This document shows positions 1-7,437 of a stretch of DNA of 33,105 nucleotides, in pieces. This stretch comes from a bacterium (GTDB lineage Bacteria > CAIJMQ01): assembly GCA_023135785.1 (NCBI GenBank), contig JAGLSL010000040.1:1-33105 (forward strand), given 5' to 3'. The position numbers and the translations under genes are program-made. The notes under the pieces were generated by a model, which was not told where the DNA came from, did not search any database, and saw only the letters and a program-made list of their open reading frames with translations. Each line of letters begins with the position of its first letter. Positions within the stretch are counted from its first letter, which is position 1.

Positions 1-63
1 ATAGAAATACTTTGTAGACAAACAATATATTTCAATGTATTTCCACTTATTTCAATCTATTTC
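1..63. repeat. Phased GAAATA/TATTTC inverted repeat, copy 1 (left arm cut by window edge)
   Basis: One GAAATA word remains of the left arm (position 4). The right arm has TATTTC at 28, 38, 48 and 58, an exact 10-bp spacing. The centre (11-27) contains TTTGTAGACAAACAA, itself a short inverted repeat. The right arm ends 28 nt before the tRNA-Leu gene. It is one of six related copies in the window; the others are near 3303, 7223, 15006, 17846 and 28459. Confidence 0.75.
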
Positions 64-91
64 TATTTTTGGTATTTGATTTTGGTAATAT

Positions 92-178
92 GCCGAGGTG
101 GCGGAATTGGCAGACGCGCATGGTTCAGGTCCATGTTCCCTAACGGGATTGGGGGTTCAACTCCCCCCTTCGGCACCA
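92..178 (+). tRNA. tRNA-Leu (anticodon CAG)
   Basis: This is a class II tRNA with a long variable arm. The acceptor stem GCCGAGG pairs with CTTCGGC, allowing one G-U pair. The anticodon stem CATGG/CCATG (119-123 and 131-135) closes the loop TTCAGGT with anticodon CAG at 126-128. The variable arm holds TTCCC...GGGATT, the T loop is GGTTCAACTCC-like, and CCA is encoded at 176-178. No sigma-70 promoter is obvious just upstream, where the phased repeat sits. Confidence 0.96.
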
Positions 179-249
179 TTTCAGACCAAAGACCCAGAAT
201 TAAGGGGAAAGTTTGTAAACTTTATGGACTTGTAAAATAAACGCTTAAA

Positions 250-339
250 ATGGATAAACAGTTAATAGAGAATAATAATCTTTGGCACTATACGACTCTA
301 GAAGGATTAATGGGGATATTGAAATCTCAGCGTCTTTAG
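250..339 (+). pseudogene. Truncated N-terminus of a DUF2971-type protein
   Basis: A 29-codon frame from ATG 250 to TAG 337 contains LWHYTTLEGLMGILKSQRL. This strongly resembles the opening of DUF2971-family proteins, which typically start with a Y/W-HYT-S/T-L-x-GL-x-x-IL-x-S pattern and run to 200 or more residues. Only the first ~29 residues remain. The frame stops inside GTCTTTAGTCTG, which has GTC words 7 nt apart (332, 339), matched upstream by GAC words at 184 and 191. I infer a gene broken by a rearrangement at a heptad-type repeat. The family call rests on recognition of this short motif; no ribosome binding site is visible. Confidence 0.45.
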
Positions 340-345
340 TCTGTC

Positions 346-1935
346 TTATCTCTCTTCCTGGTCTTTAAGTAGTTTATATTCTATTGCATCAACTACTGCT
401 TCCCAAGAGGCTTCTATTATATTGGTAGAAACTCCGACTGTAGCCCATGTTCTTTTATGGTCGCGGAATTGTATAAGAACTCTGGTTTTAGCTGCGGTTC
501 CTTCTTCTGGATTAATTATTCTCACCTTATAATCTATTAATTCAAAGTCTACTAAAGATGAATAGGATCCAATCAGAGCTTTCTTTAACGCATTTGTCAG
601 CGCATCAACAGGACCGTCGCCTAAAGAAGCGGTATGTTTTTCTTGTCCGTCTACTTTGGCTCTGATTGTTGCTTTTGAAGAAAGTTTGTTTTTTTTGAGG
701 TAAACATGAACATCATATCCTTCCACATGGAAGAATTTTTTATATTTGGCAAAATTTCTTTTTATTAAAAGTTCAAAAGAAGCTTCCGCCGCTTCAAAAT
801 GGTATCCTGCGTATTCCAATTCTTTTATCTTATTTAATAAACTGATTATTTTAGGATCTTTTTCATCTAAATTGATTCCCATTTCTTTGGCTTTAAGAAA
901 AATAGTGGATTTTCCCGAAAGTTCCGAAGCCAGTATTTTTCTTTTATTGCCTACGAGAACAGGATTTATATGTTCAAATGTAACCGTGTTTTTCTTTACC
1001 GCGTCTACATGCATACCGCCTTTATGCGCGAAAGCATTTTCTCCGACAAAAGGCTGGTTATTCATCGGGATTAAATTAGCAATTTCGTCAATATAAAGAG
1101 AAAGCTCGGTTAATTTTGCCAGGTTTTCATCAGTTAAGCATTTGATTCCCATTTTAAGCTGTAGATTTGGGATGATTGTAATAAGGTCTGCATTTCCGCA
1201 TCTTTCACCCAATCCATTTATGGTTCCCTGAATATGAGTTATGCCGTTTTCTACGGCTATTATTGAATTTGCCACTGCCATTCCGTTGTCGTTGTGAGTA
1301 TGAATTCCCACCTCACATTTTATTACTTCCTTGACTTTTTTTGTTATTGAAACGATTTGAGAGGGTAGAGCACCACCGTTTGTATCGCATAAAACGACGC
1401 AGTCTGCTCCGCCTTTTACTGCGGCTTTTAAAGTTTTTAAGGCATAAGAGGAACTATTTTTGAATCCGTCAAAGAAATGCTCTGCATCATAGATAACTTC
1501 TTTATTGTGTTTTTTGAAGAATCGGACAGATTCTTCTATCATCTTCAGGTTTTCTTCTTCCGTTGTTTTTAAAACGTCCGTTATATGTAGTTTCCAGCTT
1601 TTACCGAATATTGTTACTACCGGAGTTTGTGATTCCAAAGACCTTCTAAGCGAAACATCTTCTTCTGCTTTTGTATTTGCTCTTCTAGTAGAAGTGAAAG
1701 CTGCTATTTTGCTTTTGCCAAGATTTAGGTTTTGTACTTCTTTGAAAAAACTTATATCTTTGGGGTTAGAACCCGGCCAACCGCCTTCAATGTAATGGAT
1801 GCCTATTTCGGAAAGTTTTTTTGCTATCTTTAATTTATCTTCCAAAGAGAAAGATATCCCTTTTGATTGGGCTCCGTCTCTTAAGGTAGTATCATATATT
1901 TTCACCCCGTTAGAAAATTTCTTTGGGCTTAGCAT
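346..1935 (-). CDS. cimA: Citramalate synthase
   Basis: The 529-residue product condenses pyruvate and acetyl-CoA to (R)-citramalate, the first step of the threonine-independent route to 2-oxobutyrate and isoleucine. It has the HMGL-like catalytic barrel with the signature YDTTLRDGAQ near residue 14, the HYIEGGWPGSNPKD segment typical of this CimA subgroup, metal-binding HTHNDNG, and a C-terminal LeuA-type dimer domain. Length matches the family. The ATG start is preceded by AAAGGA with 8-nt spacing. It lies 122 nt downstream of lysC on the same strand, an arrangement I recall from Geobacter-type genomes. The start codon and ribosome binding site sit in the loop of a 14-bp inverted repeat (1904-1992), which suggests leader control. 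2-isopropylmalate synthase and homocitrate synthase are less likely given the N-terminal signature. Confidence 0.93.
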   Translation of the reverse strand: MLSPKKFSNGVKIYDTTLRDGAQSKGISFSLEDKLKIAKKLSEIGIHYIEGGWPGSNPKDISFFKEVQNLNLGKSKIAAFTSTRRANTKAEEDVSLRRSLESQTPVVTIFGKSWKLHITDVLKTTEEENLKMIEESVRFFKKHNKEVIYDAEHFFDGFKNSSSYALKTLKAAVKGGADCVVLCDTNGGALPSQIVSITKKVKEVIKCEVGIHTHNDNGMAVANSIIAVENGITHIQGTINGLGERCGNADLITIIPNLQLKMGIKCLTDENLAKLTELSLYIDEIANLIPMNNQPFVGENAFAHKGGMHVDAVKKNTVTFEHINPVLVGNKRKILASELSGKSTIFLKAKEMGINLDEKDPKIISLLNKIKELEYAGYHFEAAEASFELLIKRNFAKYKKFFHVEGYDVHVYLKKNKLSSKATIRAKVDGQEKHTASLGDGPVDALTNALKKALIGSYSSLVDFELIDYKVRIINPEEGTAAKTRVLIQFRDHKRTWATVGVSTNIIEASWEAVVDAIEYKLLKDQEER

Positions 1936-1992
1936 AATTTTATTCCTTTTTGAGGCAATAAACTCCGTCTCGTTTTGATTTTCTAACGGGGT
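1904..1992 (-). promoter_or_regulatory. Inverted repeat enclosing the cimA start (ACCCCGTTAGAAAA...TTTTCTAACGGGGT)
   Basis: ACCCCGTTAGAAAA (1904-1917, inside cimA) and TTTTCTAACGGGGT (1979-1992, in the leader) are perfect 14-nt reverse complements. In the minus-strand mRNA they would form a stem whose 61-nt loop holds the Shine-Dalgarno AAAGGA and the ATG. Upstream on the minus strand, TTGAAC and TAAAGT with 15-nt spacing form a weak candidate promoter that would start the RNA about at the ACCCCG. The same motif occurs at 13355-13459. Confidence 0.6.
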
Positions 1993-2057
1993 TCACTTTA
2001 TTCATAATAATATAGGTTCAATAAATTTTAATTTTAAATGTTAGACCCGATATTTTA

Positions 2058-3272
2058 TCATTTTCCCAATTCAAATTCTTCATGCAGGACTTTTATAGCT
2101 TTGTCACATAGTTTTCTTCTTATCGCGCAGGAAATTCTTATCTCAGAGGTTGTAATCATCTCTATGTTTATATTTGCTCTTGCTAATGCTTCAAACATTT
2201 TTCCTGCAATGCCTGAATTAGTTTTCATCCCAACTCCCACGACCGCTATTTTGCCGATGTCTGAATCGCTTGAAACTTTTTCTGCTTTAAGATGTTCTCT
2301 TGCTCTCTCCATCACTTCTAACGTTTGAGCAAGCGATTCTTCGTTTACAGTAAAAGATATATCGCTTTTACCTTGATGATCGGAAGATTGAATAATCATA
2401 TCGACGTTAATTTTTTCTTTGCCTATTTTCCCGAAAATATAAGCGGCTATTCCGGGTTTATTGGGAACATTATGAATGGTAACTCTTGCTTCGTTTTTAG
2501 CGATTACCACACCTCTTACAAAAACTTTTTCCATTGACTCGCATTCTTCCATTATTATCGTCCCCTCCTTTTTATTAAAACTTGAACGAACGTGAAGCTT
2601 GAGTTTGTATTTACTTGCCAGTTCTATTGACCTTGATTGCATTACTTGAGCGCCGCTTGATGCTATTTCGAGCATTTCTTCGTAAGAAATTATTTTTATT
2701 TTTTTCGCATTTTTAACAACTCTTGGGTCTGAAGTATATATACCCTCAACATCGGTAAATATTTCGCATATATCTGCTTTTAACGCTATTGCCAAAGCGG
2801 TTGCTGTAGCATCTGAGCCGCCTCTTCCCAGTGTAGTTATTTCGTCACAGTCGTCTTTTCCTTGAAAACCCGCTACAATGACTATATTACCTTTTTGTAA
2901 TTCCTTCTTAATTCTTTCGGTTTTAACTTTCCTGATTGAAGCGCGTGTGTGCGCGCTGTCGGTCATAATTCCTATTTGCGGACCTGTAAGAGAAATTGCT
3001 TTTTCTTTTAAATTATCTATGGCCATTGCCATAAGAGAACTTGAAACTATTTCTCCTGTTGAAAGCAACATATCCATTTCTCTGTGTGGCGGATTGCGAT
3101 GCATTTTCTTTGCCATAGAAATCAAATCATCAGTAGTATCTCCGCTTGCGGATACTACAACGACTATACTGTTGTTTTTTTGTTTGTCCTCTACTATTCT
3201 TTTGGCTATTTTTTTTATATGTTCAGGTGTTGCCAGAGAAGAACCACCGAATTTTTTCACTATCAATGCCAT
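2058..3272 (-). CDS. lysC: Aspartate kinase
   Basis: This 404-residue cytosolic enzyme phosphorylates aspartate, the entry step to lysine, threonine and methionine. The N-terminus has VKKFGGSSL (the family KFGGTS lysine motif), followed by VVVVSASGDTTDDL and the GFQGKDDCDEITTLGRGGSDATA block of the amino acid kinase fold. The C-terminal ~150 residues hold two ACT repeats (around residues 265-335 and 340-400), so feedback inhibition by lysine and/or threonine is expected. Length is normal for the monofunctional enzyme. The ATG is preceded by TTGGAG at 5-nt spacing. It lies between the mutase-like gene and cimA, all on the minus strand; phased repeat copy 2 is 31 nt upstream of its start. Confidence 0.95.
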   Translation of the reverse strand: MALIVKKFGGSSLATPEHIKKIAKRIVEDKQKNNSIVVVVSASGDTTDDLISMAKKMHRNPPHREMDMLLSTGEIVSSSLMAMAIDNLKEKAISLTGPQIGIMTDSAHTRASIRKVKTERIKKELQKGNIVIVAGFQGKDDCDEITTLGRGGSDATATALAIALKADICEIFTDVEGIYTSDPRVVKNAKKIKIISYEEMLEIASSGAQVMQSRSIELASKYKLKLHVRSSFNKKEGTIIMEECESMEKVFVRGVVIAKNEARVTIHNVPNKPGIAAYIFGKIGKEKINVDMIIQSSDHQGKSDISFTVNEESLAQTLEVMERAREHLKAEKVSSDSDIGKIAVVGVGMKTNSGIAGKMFEALARANINIEMITTSEIRISCAIRRKLCDKAIKVLHEEFELGK

Positions 3273-3302
3273 GTTTTCTCCAATAAATCAAATATTAACA
3301 TT

Positions 3303-3384
3303 GAAATACAATAGAAATATATCAAAATAAATTGTCTTTCTGCTACATATTTCTACTATATTTCCACATATATCCATGTATATC
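3303..3384. repeat. Phased GAAATA/TATTTC inverted repeat, copy 2
   Basis: GAAATA words are at 3303 and 3314. The facing words are TATTTC at 3348 and 3359 and TATATC at 3369 and 3379, so spacings are 11, 10 and 10. It fills most of the 123-nt gap between the mutase-like gene and lysC. Relative to lysC it is in the promoter/leader zone. Confidence 0.75.
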
Positions 3385-3395
3385 TTTTAGATTTT

Positions 3396-4586
3396 TTATC
3401 TTAAAAAGTATCTCATTAATTTATAACCTTCTTCAAAATATAAAGAAGAAGCAGGGATGGTTATTTCATCATAAGAAACACAGCCATTTCTTTTGTCTCC
3501 CCATATTACGAAGGGAACTGCTTCATCTGTATGCGTTTTTAACATTACGGGAGTTGCGTGGTCGCATCCTACGAAAATCTTATATTCATCTTTACTTTTT
3601 AAAACATATTTTAGTATCTCTCCCACAATTTTTTTATCAAATAATTCGATGGCTTTAATCTTTAAATTTACATTTCCTAAATGTCCTGCTTCGTCGGGAG
3701 CTTCCAAATGGACTAAAACAAAATCTTTGGTTTTTATAGCTTTAATAGCTGCATTTACTTTTCCGCGATAATTTGTATCCAGAAATCCTGTAGCTCTTTT
3801 TACAAATATGCTTTCCATACCGATAGCTTTTCCTATGCCTTTTACAATATCTACTGCCGATATAACCGCGCCTTTTTTACCATATTCCTTATAAAAAGAT
3901 GGTAGGGTAGGTTTCTCACCTTCTCCCCATAACCATATCATGTTTGCCGGATTTTCTTTTCTTTTTTGTCTTTTTATATTTACAGGATGGTCTTTCAATA
4001 ATTCGTAAGACTTTTGCATTATTCTTCTTAATATTGCGGAACTTTTACCTTTGGGTAAAATATCGGTTAAAGGAGTCCCTGTTACATCATGAGGAGGTCG
4101 GGTTTCTAAATTATCTAATAATATACCTGAATTTTTTCGCGCTACCATAATATTACGGTAAGACAACCCGGCATAAAAAGAAAATTGGTTGTTTCCCAGC
4201 TTTTGCTGCAATACTTCTATTAAAATTTTTGCTTCTTTTGACGAGATATGACCGCCGGAATAATCAATTAATTTATTATCTAAAACGGTAACAAAATTAC
4301 ATCTAAAAGCAATTTCTTTTGTTTTTAGATTTATGCCAAGATTAAGAGCTTCAAGCGGACCTCTGCCTGTATAAAATTTTTTAGGGTTGTATCCCAAAAG
4401 AGACATTGTTGCTACGTCGCTACCCTTTGGTAGTTCGGGCTGCAGGGTCTTTACCATCCCGCATTCTCCTTCTTTGGCGAGTTTATCCATGTTAGGAGTT
4501 TTTGCCAATTGAAGCGGTGTTTTACGGCCCCTGTTTGCAATTTTCCTATCAGCCATACCATCGCCAATAAGCATTATGTATTTCAT
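3396..4586 (-). CDS. Phosphoglycerate-mutase-like protein, probable non-canonical homoserine kinase
   Basis: The 396-residue product belongs to the archaeal-type cofactor-independent phosphoglycerate mutase branch of the alkaline phosphatase superfamily. Visible features are metal-binding IGDGMAD (Asp9), the nucleophile region GSDVATMSLLGYNP (Ser56), HLEAPDEAGHLGN and VGCDHATPV...HTDEAVP near the end. A subgroup of this family has been proposed to act as homoserine kinase (TIGR02535) where the GHMP-type ThrB is missing. That fits here: aspartate kinase, homoserine dehydrogenase and threonine synthase are neighbours and no ThrB is seen. I chose ATG 4586, where the family's MKYIxLIGDGMAD start lies. 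An in-frame TTG at 4625 overlapping the previous stop would add 13 unconserved residues. True glycolytic mutase activity (ApgM) is the alternative. Confidence 0.85.
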   Translation of the reverse strand: MKYIMLIGDGMADRKIANRGRKTPLQLAKTPNMDKLAKEGECGMVKTLQPELPKGSDVATMSLLGYNPKKFYTGRGPLEALNLGINLKTKEIAFRCNFVTVLDNKLIDYSGGHISSKEAKILIEVLQQKLGNNQFSFYAGLSYRNIMVARKNSGILLDNLETRPPHDVTGTPLTDILPKGKSSAILRRIMQKSYELLKDHPVNIKRQKRKENPANMIWLWGEGEKPTLPSFYKEYGKKGAVISAVDIVKGIGKAIGMESIFVKRATGFLDTNYRGKVNAAIKAIKTKDFVLVHLEAPDEAGHLGNVNLKIKAIELFDKKIVGEILKYVLKSKDEYKIFVGCDHATPVMLKTHTDEAVPFVIWGDKRNGCVSYDEITIPASSLYFEEGYKLMRYFLR

Positions 4587-4621
4587 TTTTCTATACTTGT
4601 TAGTTGATACCTTCGTATTTT

Positions 4622-5536
4622 TCAAAAAGCGATATCATACGTTAGGAATGGATTTGATGTTGTCCCATATATTTTATAATCGATTTCCAAAACCCCTTTG
4701 CTCATTACTTTTTTTATAAGAGATTTAATGCGCTGGTTTTCTGTTTCACATGATAATTCAGATACCAAGAATTTTAATTTAGAATCTATATTCTGTTCGT
4801 ATATCTCGCCGTCCCCGGTAATATTCAGTTTTCCTTTAATGTCTACTGCTAAAACATCTTTTAAATAAAGAGAAAGAAGCTGTTCTCTTACTTTCTCTGG
4901 TAAAAATTTCTCTTCTAAAGTATTTAACATCTCAAGAGGTATATCTTTTGCAAGAACCTGATAGGCAAGACGTTTTTTCCAATCATCGAAATCAAAATCT
5001 CCTTTCATTTCCACAAAAGAAGAGTTAGACGATGCCTTAATTGAAAATGTTGTTTTTTTGTTTGCCCCCATATTTTTTAATGAGCAGGACACATTGACGT
5101 TTGAAACATTTTCACCGTTAGAACGACCGATTTTTAAAATTAAATTTTTTATTTCTATTTCATCTATAGAGAAAGAGTTTTTTGCCATAGCCGGAAAGGA
5201 AAACGGAATAAAATTTTCGAGCGTTAGCTCTGCTTTGATTATATGTATTCCTTTGATGCTTCTATCAGATAGGAAATCCGAAATTTTAAAAGTAATATAC
5301 CCTCTTTTAATCTTGAAAACATTATCTTTCTGTTTGAGAGTTAAATTTTTAAAATTGATATTTCCTGCCAAAAGATTTACATTGCACTTGAAATCTGAAA
5401 TTTCTATGCCGTATTCCCCTGCCCAATTCTTTATTGTCTGCTTTATTTTAGAGGATAGTGAAATCTGGACAACTGCAAGCGTTATAATTGTCAGTAGAAC
5501 TATTATTGTTGTTATGAAATAAAAACGTTTTTTCAT
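4622..5536 (-). CDS. Membrane-anchored AsmA/DUF748-like protein
   Basis: I do not recognise a specific gene. The 304-residue product has a basic N-terminus and one hydrophobic segment (about residues 5-27, [17 protein letters not shown]), then a long polar, beta-rich region. Phrases such as [18 protein letters not shown] followed by [17 protein letters not shown] resemble the repeats of AsmA/TamB/DUF748 envelope proteins, which are anchored in the inner membrane and face the periplasm. It is much shorter than full AsmA. Its start overlaps the thrC stop by 4 nt and its stop lies 35 nt before the mutase-like gene, so it is co-transcribed with threonine genes. An envelope role would fit the lpxD-bearing organism but is inferred. 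Confidence 0.6.
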   Translation of the reverse strand: MKKRFYFITTIIVLLTIITLAVVQISLSSKIKQTIKNWAGEYGIEISDFKCNVNLLAGNINFKNLTLKQKDNVFKIKRGYITFKISDFLSDRSIKGIHIIKAELTLENFIPFSFPAMAKNSFSIDEIEIKNLILKIGRSNGENVSNVNVSCSLKNMGANKKTTFSIKASSNSSFVEMKGDFDFDDWKKRLAYQVLAKDIPLEMLNTLEEKFLPEKVREQLLSLYLKDVLAVDIKGKLNITGDGEIYEQNIDSKLKFLVSELSCETENQRIKSLIKKVMSKGVLEIDYKIYGTTSNPFLTYDIAF

Positions 5537-6588
5537 TTAACACCTATTATGTCCAGCATTTTCCCTATGTCATCTTTTGACAAGACAGTTGGTTTGGGCG
5601 ATTCTTGAACCGCTCTGTCAGGGTCTTTAAGTCCGCATCCTGTTAGTATACATACGATAAGAGAGTCTTTTAGTTGCAGAAGGTTTTTTTCTTTTGCTTT
5701 TATAAGACCTGCAACCGAAGCGCAAGAGGCCGGTTCCGCAAATATGCCTTCTTGGTCTGCAAGAAGATGATATGCGTTTAAAATTTCTTTATCAGACACT
5801 GCATTTATAAAGCCGTCGGAAGATGAGGCAGCATCTTCTGCTTCTTTCCATCTTGCAGGGTTTCCTATCCTGATTGCCGTTGCAATTGTTTCAGGTTTTT
5901 TTATTACCATTTTATTTACAATCGGAGCGGAGCCTTCTGCCTGCCATCCTATCATTTGGGGTAGAGAGTCTATCTTTCCTCTATCTTTATATTCTTTATA
6001 TCCCATCCAATAAGCGGTTATATTGCCGGCGTTTCCCACAGGTATAAAATGAAAATCCGGTGCTTTCTTGAGTTGGTCGCATATTTCAAAAGCGCCTGTT
6101 TTCTGTCCCTGCAAACGATATGGATTTAGGGAATTTACTAATGTTACAGGATGCGATGAAGTGATTTTTACAACCAATTCCAATGCATCATCAAAATTTC
6201 CTTTGATAGCGATGACCTTTGCGCCGTGCATAAGTGCTTGAGAAAGTTTGCCAAGTGCAATCATTCCATCAGGTATTAAAACCGTACATTTTATTCCCGC
6301 CCTTGCGGCATAAGCCGCAGCTGAAGCTGAAGTGTTGCCTGTAGATGCGCACATTACAGAAGTAGACCCTTCTTCTATTGCTTTTGAGATAGCCAGTGTC
6401 ATACCTCTATCTTTAAAAGAACCTGTAGGGTTTGCACCCTCATATTTTAAATATACTTTAGCTCCGATTATTTTTGATAATGTTTTAGCAAATATAAGTG
6501 GAGTATTGCCCTCGTTGAGTGTTATTATGGGTGTATCTTTTCCGACCGGAAGAAACTCTTTATATTTATTAATTATTCCCTGCCACAT
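5533..6588 (-). CDS. thrC: Threonine synthase
   Basis: The 351-residue PLP enzyme converts O-phosphohomoserine to threonine. It is the shorter Thermus/Bacillus-type enzyme. LNEGNTPL (residues 24-31) is the family opening, and [12 protein letters not shown] carries the Schiff-base lysine (Lys59). [19 protein letters not shown] is the phosphate/substrate loop, and the PLP-phosphate region [13 protein letters not shown] follows. The C-terminal [13 protein letters not shown] is also typical. The ATG lies inside the last 20 nt of the PAP2 gene, and its end overlaps the next gene by 4 nt, so translation is probably coupled. Context with hom, lysC and the mutase-like gene supports the assignment. 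Confidence 0.95.
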   Translation of the reverse strand: MWQGIINKYKEFLPVGKDTPIITLNEGNTPLIFAKTLSKIIGAKVYLKYEGANPTGSFKDRGMTLAISKAIEEGSTSVMCASTGNTSASAAAYAARAGIKCTVLIPDGMIALGKLSQALMHGAKVIAIKGNFDDALELVVKITSSHPVTLVNSLNPYRLQGQKTGAFEICDQLKKAPDFHFIPVGNAGNITAYWMGYKEYKDRGKIDSLPQMIGWQAEGSAPIVNKMVIKKPETIATAIRIGNPARWKEAEDAASSSDGFINAVSDKEILNAYHLLADQEGIFAEPASCASVAGLIKAKEKNLLQLKDSLIVCILTGCGLKDPDRAVQESPKPTVLSKDDIGKMLDIIGVK

Positions 6589-7150
6589 TTTCTTCTCTTT
6601 TCGTATTCAAAGGTTCGCAAAATTCTTTATTTAATAACCAATTATACCAGACGATAAATTTACCCGATAGATAACCGATTATTCCACCTGCTATTATATC
6701 CATTGGGAAATGTGCTCCTACATATATTCTTGAGTATCCGACTATAAATGCCCACAGATAAAATAATTTCCAATTTTTTTTGTATTCTTTGGCAAGGATT
6801 ACTGCAGTTGAGAAACAAAGTTGTGTATGTCCCGAAGGAAAAGAGCCCATCTTCAGTGGTTCTCCTAAAAAGTGCGCATCTGGAAAAATGGCTAGTGGTC
6901 TTGAAGCATCTATACCCAGTTTCAAAAGATGGACAACAATTCCCCCGCCTATCCCGGCTAATAGAACAGATAAAAATACCCGCAACATTTTTTTTCTGTC
7001 AAAAATAGCTAAAGCAATAAGAATAAAAGTTGTCAAAACCAATCCGTTTCCCGTATGTGTTAGAAGAAGCATTAATTTATCAGTCAAAGGAAAATTATAT
7101 TGGTTGAGAAAAAGAAAAAGATTATGATTTAAGTTTATTAGAATATCCAT
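6569..7150 (-). CDS. PAP2-family membrane phosphatase
   Basis: This 193-residue multi-pass membrane protein carries the three acid phosphatase motifs of the PAP2 superfamily: KLGIDASRP (KxxxxxxRP), FPSGHT (PSGH) and [12 protein letters not shown] (SRxxxxxHxxxD). Hydrophobic stretches surround them (for example [21 protein letters not shown], preceded by a polar N-terminus). Such enzymes dephosphorylate lipid phosphates, most often undecaprenyl pyrophosphate or lipid A, on the outer face of the inner membrane. The true substrate is not readable from sequence. It shares an operon with thrC, overlapping it by 20 nt. A second, different PAP2 gene is at 13473-14072. Confidence 0.88.
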   Translation of the reverse strand: MDILINLNHNLFLFLNQYNFPLTDKLMLLLTHTGNGLVLTTFILIALAIFDRKKMLRVFLSVLLAGIGGGIVVHLLKLGIDASRPLAIFPDAHFLGEPLKMGSFPSGHTQLCFSTAVILAKEYKKNWKLFYLWAFIVGYSRIYVGAHFPMDIIAGGIIGYLSGKFIVWYNWLLNKEFCEPLNTKREENVAGNN

Positions 7151-7222
7151 ATTTCCTCACTCCGTTCGGTCAGAAATCAGATGTCAGAATACAGAAAAAC
7201 ACATAATGAAAAAAATATAATA

Positions 7223-7297
7223 GATATACGTAGAAATATGATAGAAATACATTGTAGCGAAGCAATATATTTTAATTGCATTTCAATATTTTATTTC
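7223..7297. repeat. Phased GAAATA/TATTTC inverted repeat, copy 3
   Basis: The left arm has GATATA at 7223 and GAAATA at 7233 and 7244. The right arm is degenerate: TATTTT at 7268, CATTTC at 7279, TATTTC at 7292. The centre pairs CATTG with CAAT around TAGCGAAG. It lies 72 nt upstream of the PAP2 start. Confidence 0.65.
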
Positions 7298-7320
7298 TAT
7301 CTTTTTTTTTCTGTCCTCTG

Positions 7321-7398
7321 CGCCCAAAGCTGTTAATAAAATAAATTCAACTCTTTGGGCGTCCCCCCTGTTAGTTTTCAAAAGGAAAACTAGGGGGG
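7321..7398. repeat. Two adjacent hairpins (9-bp and about 14-bp stems)
   Basis: CGCCCAAAG (7321-7329) pairs perfectly with CTTTGGGCG (7353-7361). Two nucleotides on, CCCCCC-TGT-TAGTTTTC (7363-7379) pairs with GAAAACTA-GGGGGG (7385-7398), leaving TGT bulged. They follow the hom stop codon in minus-strand transcripts. No T-run follows either stem on the minus strand, so a simple intrinsic terminator is not supported; transcript end protection or a repeat element is possible. Confidence 0.7.
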
Positions 7399-7437
7399 AT
7401 ATACTTCTTCTGTCGTCTGTTCTCTGTCTTCTGTGTA

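Larger units (their letters stand above)
7171..7433. repeat. Heptad-phased inverted repeat flanking a composite intergenic element
   Basis: CAGA occurs at 7171, 7178, 7185 and 7192, exactly 7 nt apart. The reverse complement TCTG occurs at 7409, 7416, 7423 and 7430, also exactly 7 nt apart. The arms face each other across 213 bp, which contain phased repeat copy 3 and two long hairpins. The right arm stops 4 nt before the hom stop codon; the left arm begins 21 nt upstream of the PAP2 start. Confidence 0.7.

Noticed and set aside
1505-1795. Open frame antisense to cimA (and similar long antisense frames in lysC, nrdD and the permease)
   Set aside because: These mirror the codon pattern of the real gene on the other strand and show no domain or ribosome binding site.
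7363-7398. Intrinsic terminator for hom
   Set aside because: The stem is strong but no T-run follows on the minus strand; it fits the repeat mosaic better.
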